Shown here piece after piece: positions 6,763-13,670 of a stretch of DNA of 13,970 nt. The translations under genes were made by a program, and so were the position numbers. The first letter of the stretch is position 1. Every line of letters starts with the position of its first letter. The stretch lies in the NCBI GenBank assembly GCA_030672115.1, contig DAOVGZ010000019.1, positions 1 to 13,970 of the forward strand, given 5' to 3'. The stretch comes from a bacterium (lineage in GTDB: Bacteria; Babelota; Babeliae; Babelales; Vermiphilaceae). The notes beneath the pieces are model-generated. The model was not told where the DNA came from and made no database searches. It saw only the letters and a program-made list of their open reading frames with translations.

Positions 6763-6891
6763 TTGAAAAAAATAATCATTTTCTCCCTTCTTTGTTCTGT
6801 CTTTTTTACTCCCTACGCAGTAGGAGGACCTAACAGAAAAAGAAAAAAAAAACCGTTCTACCAAACAAAGAAAAAATCTCTGTCTAGGTAA
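6763..6891 (+). CDS. Tiny signal-peptide protein, TTG start, possibly frameshifted
   Basis: This 42-codon ORF begins with TTG, preceded by AGAAAGG with good spacing. It encodes a clear signal peptide (KKIIIFSLLCSVFFTPYA, residues 2-19) followed by a short basic tail, GGPNRKRKKKPFYQTKKK. It has its own promoter candidate. Residues 27-30 are coded by a run of ten A bases (6843-6852). The +1 frame is open from 6824 to a TAA at 6992-6994 and continues a lysine/asparagine-rich sequence. The original gene was therefore probably about 76 codons long and lost its frame in the A run, or it slips there. The short form could still be made and exported. No family is recognised. Confidence 0.55.
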   Translation: MKKIIIFSLLCSVFFTPYAVGGPNRKRKKKPFYQTKKKSLSR

Positions 6892-6994
6892 AAATAAAAA
6901 AAAAATTCTAGCCACAAAAAGTAAAAATAAACAAAGAAAAATAAAACAAAATATAAAAAACCACTTTAAATCTCAAACAAAATATAATTATTAA
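6824..6994 (+). pseudogene. Out-of-frame continuation of the 6763 small exported protein
   Basis: The reading frame offset by +1 from the 6763 ORF is stop-free here. Past the A10 tract it encodes a basic peptide containing KNKKKILATKSKNKQRK and ending in QTKYNY before TAA. It has no start codon or ribosome-binding site of its own. Removing one A (or adding two) in the run at 6843-6852 would fuse it to the signal peptide. Lysine codons in AT-rich DNA make stop-free stretches easier, so chance is not excluded. Confidence 0.4.
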
Positions 6995-7020
6995 TCGCTA
7001 AGCATCACAAAGGATATTTT

Positions 7021-7443
7021 ATGAATAAAACAATAAAAATCATTGCGTTAATAACTTTGATAATAGCAACACAACAATTGTCTGCTATGGTTGTTTTTGA
7101 TAACCCATATCCAACAATCCAAAAATTATTAACAATGACAGGCTTATATTCACAAAAAATATCAAATCTTCAAGAAAATCAAACACCAGATCTGTTTGAT
7201 GAATTAAACACGGAAGCGATAGCCTCTTGTTATCAAGAAACATTTTTAACAAATGAATATGCACAAGAACTAACAAAAATAATCACCGAAAATAATGTGC
7301 TTGAATGTTTAAATTTAGAAACGACTATCAAGCTGATAAAACGTGAAGCAAAAAATAAAAAATTGCCAAAAAAAGAATTTAAACTTTTAAAAGAAACTTT
7401 AAAAACCTGGCAAGCAGAAAAAGAAGAATTAACCGATATTTAA
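7021..7443 (+). CDS. Exported helical protein, unknown function
   Basis: A 140-residue protein with a clear signal peptide (hydrophobic core about 6-17, cleavage most likely after QQLSA at 18-22). The mature part looks wholly helical and acidic to neutral up to about residue 95, then lysine- and glutamate-rich to the end. It has two cysteines after the signal, in IASCYQE and NVLECLN. The start has AAAGG nine bases upstream, and a consensus TATAAT lies at 6983-6988, although without a clear -35 box. It does not carry the hydrophobic hairpin of the proteins at 4142 and 4792, so it is not an obvious paralogue. It is followed by a strong terminator. Confidence 0.85.
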   Translation: MNKTIKIIALITLIIATQQLSAMVVFDNPYPTIQKLLTMTGLYSQKISNLQENQTPDLFDELNTEAIASCYQETFLTNEYAQELTKIITENNVLECLNLETTIKLIKREAKNKKLPKKEFKLLKETLKTWQAEKEELTDI

Positions 7444-7466
7444 CGATATAAAATTCTTTTGCATTT

Positions 7467-7500
7467 AAAAATCCCCTGTTTTAAAAGTCAGGGGATTTTT
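7467..7500 (+). terminator. Rho-independent terminator of the 7021 gene
   Basis: A perfect 12-bp stem AAAAATCCCCTG / CAGGGGATTTTT (7467-7478 with 7489-7500) encloses a 10-nt loop, TTTTAAAAGT. The A and T flanks make it usable in both directions. Confidence 0.92.
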
Positions 7501-7764
7501 AATACCAAAAAGTATAACCACTTCATTCAAAAATTTGATGTATTTTTATACAAAAAATTTTGACGTATTTACCGCAGCAAACGTATAACAAAAAATTAAC
7601 ACATTAATTTAGTACAAAATAGTTTTAAAAATACTTGCTTTTACTTTATCTAAATTATTAAAATTACAATGTATTTCATAAAAAAGTTTTCATTTTTTTA
7701 TTATAAATTTTAATTTTATGTAAAATTTTAAATATTAAAAACTTTTTATTACGGTGAACTTAAA
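7501..7764. other. Very AT-rich spacer with an imperfect direct repeat
   Basis: No gene with a ribosome-binding site is visible. Bases 7528-7545 and 7551-7570 form an imperfect direct repeat (CAAAAATTTGATGTATTT against CAAAAAATTTTGACGTATTT). The last 120 bases are almost pure A and T and probably contain the promoter of the 7765 gene, but several overlapping -10-like sequences prevent a choice. Confidence 0.5.
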
Positions 7765-8280
7765 ATGATTTTTAATACAATATCAGAACTTATTACCTCA
7801 ATGGTTCCAGCACTTTTTTTGATCGTGTTAACATTATGGATTATTATATGGATTATTACTCCATATAAACTAAAACATTTTGATTATAAAATAATAAAAT
7901 TTACTTTAATTGCTACATTTTTAGCAACTTTAAAAATCTTTTTGGATATTATAATAAATCATCGACCTTCAAAAAGTATTTTCTTTCTTTGCATATGGAC
8001 TATTTTTTTTGGTTCTTTGATTATGGGAACTTATATTTCAACGTTAATTCATCAAAAATTATTTAATAAAACAATATCAAAATTATATTTTCACTACATA
8101 ATCAGCGCCATAATTTTTCTTTTTTTATTTTTATTTAACACTCATAAATTTGTAATTATGGTTATTAATACTAATTCCTTTGATTGGTTAGCACTTATTT
8201 TTGCAATAATTTGCTTAATCCTTACTTTCTTCCACACAAATAAAGCCATTAAAAAAAAATCTTCTATCAAAAAAAACTAA
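7765..8280 (+). CDS. Multi-pass inner-membrane protein, unknown function
   Basis: This 171-residue protein has about five predicted membrane segments (roughly 13-32, 43-64, 70-92, 108-125 and 139-157) with short loops and a basic C-terminal tail (KAIKKKSSIKK) that is probably cytoplasmic. Charged residues are few. I see no catalytic or transport motif and recognise no family. The ribosome-binding site is weak (CGGTG, 10-14 bases before the ATG), but the long hydrophobic reading frame and its codon use support a real gene. It converges on leuS with only 16 bases between them, and no strong shared terminator is visible in that gap. Confidence 0.75.
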   Translation: MIFNTISELITSMVPALFLIVLTLWIIIWIITPYKLKHFDYKIIKFTLIATFLATLKIFLDIIINHRPSKSIFFLCIWTIFFGSLIMGTYISTLIHQKLFNKTISKLYFHYIISAIIFLFLFLFNTHKFVIMVINTNSFDWLALIFAIICLILTFFHTNKAIKKKSSIKKN

Positions 8281-8296
8281 TTTTATTGTATTTAAA

Positions 8297-10747
8297 TCAT
8301 TTAACAACAAAACTAATGAGTCTATTCGGTACAAAAATAATTTTTACAATTTGTTTTTCTTTAAGCCAGGTTGCAACAATTTCCTGTGCTTGGCTTTGAA
8401 TTTCTTCTTGCGTTGCTCCATGTGCGCAAACAATACGACCACGAACTTTTCCATTCACTTGTACAACAAGTGTCACTTCAGTTTTTTGCGCAAGTTTTTC
8501 ATCAACGACTGGCCATGAACACTTTTCAAGAGGCTTTTTAAACAACAGTTCCAAAAGCTCACTCGCACTATGTGGAGCTAAAACAGAAAAAGAAACAATA
8601 ATTATTTCTGCTGTTGATTTGCTTAATGTACTTTTTTTACCAACCAAATCATTCAGTAGTTCCATAAATGCAGAAATTGCAGTATTTGGTTTAAAAAGAG
8701 ATAAACGTTTTTGATATTCTTTTAAAAATTGATGCACACGCTTTTTGGTTGCTTTTTGCTCTTTATCATCCGCAACAATCGTTTGAGGATTTGTCATGAA
8801 CAACCAAAATTTATTCATAAATCGCTTAATGCCATCAAGTCCTGCATCTTGCCATTCACAATCAAGTTCTGGTGGTCCCATAAACATCATATACATTCGT
8901 AAAACATCAGAACCGTATTTATCTACAATCTCTCCAGGGCTGACAACATTACCTTTTGATTTTGACATTTTTTCAACAAGACCAGATTTTTCTGAATATT
9001 TACAAACCATTCCCTGATTAAAAAGATGTAAAAAAGGTTCATCAAAAGTTAAATATCCAAGATCATGTAAAACTTTTACATAAAACCGTGCATACAACAA
9101 ATGCAAAATCGCATGCTCAATCCCACCAATATACAAATCAACAGGCATCCAATAATCCATATCAGCTTGATCAAAAGGTTTATCTTTTAAATTAGGATTT
9201 GGATATCGTAAGAAATACCAACTTGAACCAGCCCATTGTGGCATAGTGTTAGTCTCACGTTTACCTGGACCGCCACATTGTGGACAACTGGTATTTACCC
9301 ATTCATCAATTGCTGCAAGAGGAGATTCACCTGTTCCTGTTGGTTCATAATTTTTAACATCTGGAAGCTTTACCGGTAACTGATCTTCTGGCACAGGAAC
9401 AATACCACAACCACCTTGGCAATGAATTAATGGAATTGGTTCGCCCCAATAACGCTGACGAGAAAATACCCAATCACGTAATTTATAGTTAACAGTTTTT
9501 TTTCCAAGTTTATTTCTCTCAATAAATTCAGCCGCTTTTTCAAAACCTTTGGTTTTTGCATCAAGCCCATTTAAAAATCCGCTATTAATAAGCGGACCAT
9601 CACCTGTATATGCTTGCGTTAAATTTCCAGCATCATCAACCTGAACATCTGAAGATTCTATAACTTGCTTAATCGGTAAATTATATTTTTTTGAAAATGC
9701 AAAATCACGTTCATCATGCCCAGGAACGGCCATGACAACACCGCTGCCATAATCTTTCAAAACATAACTGGCCAAATAAATAGGAAGTTTTTCATTATTA
9801 ATCGGATTTATTGCATATGCTCCAGTAAATACACCGGTTTTTTCTTTTTGTTCAGCCATACGCTCAATCGATGACATACTTGCAACCTGCTTAACATACG
9901 TAGCAACAGCATCTTTATACTCAGAATGAACAATACGATCAACAAAATCATGATCCGGTGCCATTACCATAAACATTGCGCCAAACAATGTATCAGGGCG
10001 AGTTGTATACACAACAAGATCAAGTTCTTTATTTTCAATGTCTGTTGTAGTAAACGTAACTTCTACACCTTCAGATCGACCAATCCAATTGCGTTGCATC
10101 TGTTTGACATTGTCACTCCATTCAAGCGTATCTAAACCATCAAGCAATTTTTGTGCATATTTAGTTATTTTAAGCATCCATTGTGGAATGTTTTTTTGTG
10201 TTACTTGTGTGCCACAACGTTCACATGCTCCATCAACCACTTCTTCATTGGCAAGACCTGTCAGACAAGAAGGACACCAATTTATTGGTCTATTAGATTG
10301 ATACGCAAGGCCTGCTTTATACATTTTAATAAAAATCCACTGAGTCCATTTGTAAAAATCTGGATCAGTTGTATTAACTTCTTTATCCCAATCATAGATA
10401 GCAGCAATTGCTTCCATCTGTTTTTTAAAATTTTTTATATTTTCTTTTGTAGCTTTGGCTGGATGAACTTTCATTTTAATTGCATAATTTTCAGCAGGAA
10501 GACCAAATGCATCCCATCCCATTGGATGCAAAACATTATACCCTTCAAGCCATTTAATGCGGGCAAAAATATCTGAAAGCACATAACCGCGCCAATGACC
10601 AACATGTAAACCTGATCCAGACGGATACGGAAACATATCAAGGCAATAAAACTTTTTATTTCCTTGATTAGATTTTGATTTGGCAATAGGAGCCTCTTGC
10701 CAACGTTTTTGCCACTTTTTTTCTATGCTCTGAAAATCATAGGACAT
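8297..10747 (-). CDS. leuS: Leucyl-tRNA synthetase
   Basis: LeuRS charges tRNA-Leu and hydrolyses mischarged products. The protein is of normal bacterial class Ia length (816 residues from this start). Numbering from the ATG at 10747, I see the HIGH motif as HVGH (48-51), zinc-type CPSC and CERC pairs (158-178), the CP1 editing site with TTRPDTLFG (248-256) and YGSGVVMAVPGHDERD (333-348), a second Cys cluster (443-491), the catalytic KMSKS (593-597), and the C-terminal VNGKVRGRI domain. All active sites look intact. An in-frame GTG lies six bases upstream (10753), but AAAGGG overlaps it and is placed correctly for the ATG, so I prefer MSYDF as the N-terminus. It is divergent from the Nudix gene. 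Confidence 0.98.
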   Translation of the reverse strand: MSYDFQSIEKKWQKRWQEAPIAKSKSNQGNKKFYCLDMFPYPSGSGLHVGHWRGYVLSDIFARIKWLEGYNVLHPMGWDAFGLPAENYAIKMKVHPAKATKENIKNFKKQMEAIAAIYDWDKEVNTTDPDFYKWTQWIFIKMYKAGLAYQSNRPINWCPSCLTGLANEEVVDGACERCGTQVTQKNIPQWMLKITKYAQKLLDGLDTLEWSDNVKQMQRNWIGRSEGVEVTFTTTDIENKELDLVVYTTRPDTLFGAMFMVMAPDHDFVDRIVHSEYKDAVATYVKQVASMSSIERMAEQKEKTGVFTGAYAINPINNEKLPIYLASYVLKDYGSGVVMAVPGHDERDFAFSKKYNLPIKQVIESSDVQVDDAGNLTQAYTGDGPLINSGFLNGLDAKTKGFEKAAEFIERNKLGKKTVNYKLRDWVFSRQRYWGEPIPLIHCQGGCGIVPVPEDQLPVKLPDVKNYEPTGTGESPLAAIDEWVNTSCPQCGGPGKRETNTMPQWAGSSWYFLRYPNPNLKDKPFDQADMDYWMPVDLYIGGIEHAILHLLYARFYVKVLHDLGYLTFDEPFLHLFNQGMVCKYSEKSGLVEKMSKSKGNVVSPGEIVDKYGSDVLRMYMMFMGPPELDCEWQDAGLDGIKRFMNKFWLFMTNPQTIVADDKEQKATKKRVHQFLKEYQKRLSLFKPNTAISAFMELLNDLVGKKSTLSKSTAEIIIVSFSVLAPHSASELLELLFKKPLEKCSWPVVDEKLAQKTEVTLVVQVNGKVRGRIVCAHGATQEEIQSQAQEIVATWLKEKQIVKIIFVPNRLISFVVK

Positions 10748-10766
10748 GATCACCCTTTAACCTGAC

Positions 10767-10795
10767 TTGCAAATAACAAATTAATACCTTTTAAT
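10767..10795 (+). promoter_or_regulatory. Candidate promoter of the Nudix gene
   Basis: TTGCAA (10767-10772), 17 bp and TTTAAT (10790-10795) form a reasonable pair, giving a leader of about 60 bases to the ATG at 10861. It sits in the 113-bp divergent gap with leuS. The AT richness of the gap makes alternatives possible. Confidence 0.35.
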
Positions 10796-10860
10796 TGTAT
10801 TGTACTACGTTTTTTTTACAATGGCATACACATATAAACCAATAAGAAAAAGGAAATACC

Positions 10861-11490
10861 ATGGCTCCACAAATAATAAAACCGCAAGTTAAAACCCCCT
10901 GTTTAAAAAAAGATGAAAAAATATTGGTCGTAAAGCGAACTGATATTATAAGCGATATCCCATGGAATGGTATTAAACAAGTAGATTTTGAACAGTTTTT
11001 AAGAATCATTGAAGAAAAAAAACAATTCTTATGGCGCTCTCAAATGGAAAATGACCAGACATACAAACAAATCATTCCTTATCTGATTTTTACTCATCAA
11101 GGCAAATACTTTTTGATGCAACGGCAATCTGACGCTTCAGAGAAACGATTGCGTAATAAGTACTCTCTTGGTATTGGTGGACATATCAGACAAGAAGATA
11201 TGACAAGCGCTTCTATTTTCGATTGGGCTAGAAGAGAATTTCATGAAGAAGTAAATTATAATGGAAATTTAAAAATTAAACCTCTTGGAATCCTCAATGA
11301 TGACTCAAATGCTGTTGGAAAGGTGCATATGGGCTTTGCACTCCTTTTGCAAGGTGACACTCAAAACATCAGTGTACGATCAGAATTAAAAAGCGGAAAG
11401 CTCGTCTCTATAGCTGAATGCGAAGTACAAAAGGAAAATCTAGAAAACTGGAGTAGTCTTGTTTTGGATCTACTTAAAAATCAAGATTAG
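10861..11490 (+). CDS. Nudix hydrolase with a displaced Nudix box
   Basis: A 209-residue protein with a roughly 65-residue N-terminal segment and a Nudix fold from about 70. The region FKQ-like YKQIIPYLIF, YFLMQRQ, KYSLGIGGHI (100-109) and WARREFHEEV (122-131) is typical of a phosphohydrolase group whose members keep the helix REFxEE (125-130), which binds the metal, while the first glutamate of the classic GX5EX7REUXEE box is absent (Ala117). A short insertion follows the GGH loop. Metal-binding E126, E129 and E130 are present, so diphosphate hydrolysis remains likely. The substrate is unknown and could be a nucleotide or an isopentenyl-type diphosphate. AAGGAAA precedes the ATG. It is divergent from leuS. 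Confidence 0.88.
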   Translation: MAPQIIKPQVKTPCLKKDEKILVVKRTDIISDIPWNGIKQVDFEQFLRIIEEKKQFLWRSQMENDQTYKQIIPYLIFTHQGKYFLMQRQSDASEKRLRNKYSLGIGGHIRQEDMTSASIFDWARREFHEEVNYNGNLKIKPLGILNDDSNAVGKVHMGFALLLQGDTQNISVRSELKSGKLVSIAECEVQKENLENWSSLVLDLLKNQD

Positions 11491-11644
11491 CAGCAAGAAG
11501 CTTTCCTTTAGGCACTTTTTCTGTTAACATCATATATGTATTTGATTGTTGCACTAATTCGAAAGGCTCCGGAGAAAGAATAAAACGAAAATAACACCAA
11601 TCCGCAATCGCCCTGGGCAAAGCCCTATATCGTCCGCGGATTAA
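11474..11644 (-). pseudogene. Antisense stop-free protein-like fragment, start missing
   Basis: On the minus strand a frame of about 56 codons runs without a stop from about 11644 to TAA at 11474-11476. Its translation looks protein-like (RALPRAIADWCYFRF, ILSPEPFELVQQSNTYM, TEKVPKGKLLAANLDF) and contains less Lys/Asn than chance AT-rich DNA would give. It lacks an ATG with a ribosome-binding site and runs upstream into an A9/T9 run and a stop. It overlaps the last 17 bases of the convergent Nudix gene. It is most likely the 3' remnant of a lost or transferred gene. I do not recognise the family, and a short gene starting at the internal TTG cannot be excluded. Confidence 0.4.
11599..11642. 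repeat. GC-rich nested dyad upstream of the RRM gene
   Basis: AATCCGC (11599-11605) is the exact reverse complement of GCGGATT (11636-11642). Inside lies a smaller hairpin GGGC-AAA-GCCC (11615-11625). The patch is clearly richer in G and C than its surroundings and is followed by A9. It lies within the antisense fragment above, so it may simply be coding remnant. Alternatively it is a structured element in front of the RNA-binding protein gene. Confidence 0.4.
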
Positions 11645-11700
11645 AAAAAAACTTTTTATATTTAATTACTTTTAATTTCTTAGATCAGAGAGAAAAATTC

Positions 11701-11961
11701 ATGAACATTTATGTAGGTAACTTGCGTTATAACTTGACAGAAGAAGCTCTTAAAGACGTATTTACAGAATTCGGCGAAGTCGTTTCTGTTAAAATCGTTA
11801 GAGATAGATTCTCAGGCGAATCAAAAGGTTTTGGCTTTGTTGAAATGGCTTCAGATGATGATGCTAAAAAAGCAATCGCTGACCTTAACGGTAAAGAAGT
11901 TGACGGACGTGCGCTCAGAGTAAATGAAGCTCGCCCACGCGAAGAACGACCTCGTCGTTAA
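11701..11961 (+). CDS. Single-RRM RNA-binding protein
   Basis: This 86-residue protein is essentially one RNA recognition motif plus a short basic tail, like the small RRM proteins (Rbp type) found in cyanobacteria and many other bacteria. RNP2 is IYVGNL (3-8) and RNP1 is KGFGFVEM (42-49). The aromatic residues at Y4, F44 and F46 needed for stacking on RNA bases are all present. The tail (RPREERPRR) is arginine-rich and could add RNA affinity. The protein is cytoplasmic and probably acts as an RNA chaperone or post-transcriptional regulator; in cyanobacteria such genes are often cold-induced, but that is not shown here. A TATATT box at 11657-11662 could be its -10 element. Two hairpins follow the stop. 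Confidence 0.95.
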   Translation: MNIYVGNLRYNLTEEALKDVFTEFGEVVSVKIVRDRFSGESKGFGFVEMASDDDAKKAIADLNGKEVDGRALRVNEARPREERPRR

Positions 11962-12017
11962 GTTTCCTTTTTAGAAACTTTTAAAAAAAGCGCCTCATAT
12001 TTTGAGGCGCTTTTTTT
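11960..12017 (+). terminator. Tandem hairpins ending the RRM gene
   Basis: A first hairpin AAGTTTC / GAAACTT (11960-11966 with 11974-11980) begins on the last base of the stop codon. A second, perfect 15-bp stem of A7 plus GCGCCTCA (11983-11997) pairs with 12003-12017, ends in T7 and has a 5-nt loop. The second is a strong rho-independent terminator. The first may aid it or protect the mRNA end. Confidence 0.93.
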
Positions 12018-12100
12018 ATTGCATAATTTTTTCTGTTTTTTATATTGTTGTACTGATCATCAATTTTAAAAATTCGCCAAATTCTGCAAAAAGGAGTTTC

Positions 12101-12706
12101 ATGTACAAAAAAAACAATTTTTTAGCACTGATTACCCTTAGCTTTTTTTTAACAAGTCTTGCACACAACCTAGTAGAAATTATAAAAATAAATCCTAATA
12201 TTCAACTCGATATTCGATACGCAACACCAAATAATTTCACTGGTAAAGCAGTATACGAAAGTCCACGCTGCTTTTTATGCAAAACAACAGCACAAAAAAT
12301 TAATGCCATACAAAAAGAACTAGAAACTATGGGGCTTGGTCTTAAAATTTGGGATGGCTACCGTCCACGTTCTGTGCAATATATTTTTTGGAATGTAGCA
12401 CCTGATCGTACTTATGTTGCTAATCCTAAAAAAGGCTCAAAACACAATCGCGGCACAGCCGTCGATTGCACACTGATTGACAAACATAGCAATCAACTAG
12501 AAATGCCCAGTGTTTTTGATGAATTTTCCGTAAAAGCACATCGTAATTATGCAAGCATGACACCCGCTGCAGCCAAAAACTGCAAACTTCTAGAAAATCT
12601 CATGATTAAATATGGCTTTATTCCATTACCACACGAATGGTGGCACTTTGATGATGTTGATTGGAGACAGTACGAACTACTCGATATTCCATTCTCTCAA
12701 TTATAA
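12101..12706 (+). CDS. Exported D-alanyl-D-alanine dipeptidase (VanX/DdpX family, M15D)
   Basis: A zinc peptidase that cleaves D-Ala-D-Ala, in most bacteria to recycle peptidoglycan dipeptide; VanX relatives give glycopeptide resistance. I choose the ATG at 12101 because AAGGAG precedes it and it yields a signal-like N-terminus (MYKKNNFLALITLSFFLTSLA). An earlier in-frame start would lie within the terminator. The protein of 201 residues shows LDIRYATPNNFTG (36-48), DGYRP (85-89), zinc ligands H115 and D122 in SKHNRGTAVD, and H182 plus catalytic E179 in HEWWHFD. All active-site residues are present. No vanH or vanA ligase gene is adjacent, so a resistance role is not suggested. A periplasmic wall-recycling or nutrient role fits better. 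Confidence 0.93.
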   Translation: MYKKNNFLALITLSFFLTSLAHNLVEIIKINPNIQLDIRYATPNNFTGKAVYESPRCFLCKTTAQKINAIQKELETMGLGLKIWDGYRPRSVQYIFWNVAPDRTYVANPKKGSKHNRGTAVDCTLIDKHSNQLEMPSVFDEFSVKAHRNYASMTPAAAKNCKLLENLMIKYGFIPLPHEWWHFDDVDWRQYELLDIPFSQL

Positions 12707-12797
12707 AAAAAAAATTCACACCTTTAACTATTGCGAAATCATATCATAAACAACTAAAATTGTTTTCAAAAACATTCTTATTTCAAAAGGTTAAAAT

Positions 12798-13592
12798 ATG
12801 AATTTTGTAAAACAGTTTCAGGCGGGTATGACTATTGGTTTAAAAAGTTTTGGTCTGTTATGGAAACATAAAAAACTTATTGTTTACATTGGTGTGCCAA
12901 TTATCATTGGCATTACACTTGAATTAATTGTATACAATCTTTTTTTCTTTACACCAACTAATTCAGCGATTTTTATGCGTGGAATTATGGTAAATATATG
13001 GTCAACATTTGGTTGGACAAAACATCTTGGCCTGCTTATCACGCAAATGATAAAATTTTTTGTTATTATTTTTGCAGTCGCTGCACTAACACATCACACA
13101 TCACAACTTTTACATCGTCGCGTTACAAGCATAAAAAAATCAATTAACGCTTGTTTACCCAAACTAAAACAAATTATTGTATGGGCAGCACTATCAACTT
13201 TTTTTTTCTTAATAATTAATCAGATAGATTCAATTGTTACAACAAGCAAAGAACTTACCCTCTCCTTAATTGCCACGTGCATTGGAATTACACTACGCGC
13301 TATGTGGTCACTCTCAACGCTCTTTGTTATTCCAATTATTGTACTCTCAACAAAACCCCTCATACCATCAATTAAAAAATCGGTTTCTATTACCAAAAAT
13401 CTTTTTTCATATTACTGTGGCGCACTTACCTGGCTGGGAATTATTGGCATTTTAAGCTACACACCCTTTTTATTATTCAAAACACAAAGCGTATTAGCTC
13501 AAACAAGTGTGTATGCATTACTTGCACTTGTACGTTGTATTCTTTCAACCACGCACACAATTATTAAAACAAAGCTTTACTTTAAAGCATAA
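12798..13592 (+). CDS. Multi-pass membrane protein, DUF6159-like (first of two paralogues)
   Basis: A 264-residue integral membrane protein with about six hydrophobic segments (roughly 28-52, 78-99, 126-146, 154-180, 210-228 and 234-250). The amphipathic N-terminus, ending in LLWKHKKLIVY before the first membrane helix, recalls DUF6159-type proteins of unknown function; that assignment is from memory of the pattern and is tentative. The start is supported by AAAAGG about 8 bases before the ATG. The next gene begins 78 bases downstream with a similar N-terminus, so the two form a tandem pair that may assemble together. No transport or enzymatic motif is seen. Confidence 0.8.
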   Translation: MNFVKQFQAGMTIGLKSFGLLWKHKKLIVYIGVPIIIGITLELIVYNLFFFTPTNSAIFMRGIMVNIWSTFGWTKHLGLLITQMIKFFVIIFAVAALTHHTSQLLHRRVTSIKKSINACLPKLKQIIVWAALSTFFFLIINQIDSIVTTSKELTLSLIATCIGITLRAMWSLSTLFVIPIIVLSTKPLIPSIKKSVSITKNLFSYYCGALTWLGIIGILSYTPFLLFKTQSVLAQTSVYALLALVRCILSTTHTIIKTKLYFKA

Positions 13593-13670
13593 CCACTTGC
13601 GCTTACCATAAAAAAATGTACATTGAAAAATGATAAACAACAAAAAAAACCTTAATATAAAGGAACAAAC

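Noticed and set aside
7528..7570. A pair of similar AT-rich segments that might be the start of a repeat array.
   Set aside because: There are only two imperfect copies, with no third copy and no regular spacer, so it is not a CRISPR array or iteron set.
10151..10576. A 141-codon plus-strand ORF.
   Set aside because: It is a shadow frame antisense to leuS, which is conserved throughout this stretch.
12002..12100. In-frame extension of the dipeptidase into the terminator region.
   Set aside because: The start would overlap the T-tract of the RRM terminator, whereas AAGGAG directly precedes the ATG at 12101.
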